Positions 32,545-32,609 of a stretch of 32,609 nucleotides of DNA are shown one piece after another. The DNA is from an uncultured Bacteroidia bacterium (GTDB lineage Bacteria; Bacteroidota; Bacteroidia; Bacteroidales; F082), in the NCBI GenBank assembly GCA_902785755.1, contig CACZZO010000027.1, forward strand, positions 1 to 32,609. Reading direction: 5' to 3'. Both the position numbers and the translations under genes were made by a program. Positions within the stretch are counted from its first letter, which is position 1. Each line of letters begins with the position of its first letter. Under the pieces are notes generated by a model. It had not been told where the DNA came from and did not search any database. It was given only the letters and a program-made list of their open reading frames with translations.

Positions 32545-32609
32545 CATTTTTTCAAGAGATTTTAAATCTATTCGGTAAGGGCCTCAAAGCGAAAGGGTTT
32601 CGGCGGCGT
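32545..32609. other. Right edge of window
   Basis: 65 bases with no recognisable gene or signal. Confidence 0.5.

Overview
The window reads as a chromosomal segment of a Bacteroidales bacterium (phylum Bacteroidota), probably an uncultured gut or oral member. The evidence is: -7 boxes of the form TAnnTTTG in front of most genes; a type IX secretion (T9SS) sorting domain on a C10 protease; gingipain/HagA-type adhesin domains; a GIN-domain lipoprotein; and several families typical of the phylum (DUF4143 ATPase, TSCPD protein, DUF3791 proteins, DinD). No prophage, conjugative element or CRISPR array is visible.

Layout. 1-5907 (minus) is one uninterrupted reading frame of 1969 codons running off the left edge: a secreted multidomain HagA/gingipain-like adhesin. 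6234-10838 is the sbcD-sbcC repair nuclease pair. It is closed by a long hairpin that also serves the convergent GIN lipoprotein (10867-11706). 11948-16524 (plus) holds a P-loop ATPase, deoC, an OsmC-like protein overlapping a hotdog thioesterase, a TSCPD protein, and a lipoprotein that appears to carry a circularly permuted von Willebrand A domain. Facing it, with stop codons touching, is a GH20 hexosaminidase (16525-18360, minus). 18548-19072 is 5-formyl-THF cyclo-ligase. 19161-24391 is a secreted cysteine-protease cluster: one C10 (streptopain-like) protease with a T9SS tail, then two C1-type (aminopeptidase C/bleomycin hydrolase-like) paralogues. 24551-26694 (minus) holds a YitT-family membrane protein and a DUF4143 ATPase. 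27000-29104 holds dinD and a Cys/Met-metabolism PLP enzyme.

29145-29867 is a small accessory scar. It contains an IS3-like terminus with a 13-codon OrfA remnant, then two small DUF3791-like genes flanking what looks like the 3' ghost of a DUF3990 gene. 29926-30204 (minus) is a stable-RNA cluster (two identical tRNA-Gly(GCC) and one tRNA-Leu(UAA)) with a near-consensus promoter. The right end has an ECF sigma factor, a four-helix membrane protein probably in the same operon, and a secreted EreA/Tiki-like protein that looks truncated at its C terminus.

The most interesting items are: (i) the permuted vWA lipoprotein, (ii) the decayed DUF3791/DUF3990 locus beside an IS scar, (iii) four large intergenic palindromes built from reiterated short words, and (iv) two GGAGTTAAA cores nested in GGACA/TGTCC inverted arms between the divergent DUF4143 ATPase and dinD. 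All assignments come from reading motifs by eye; no database search was run.
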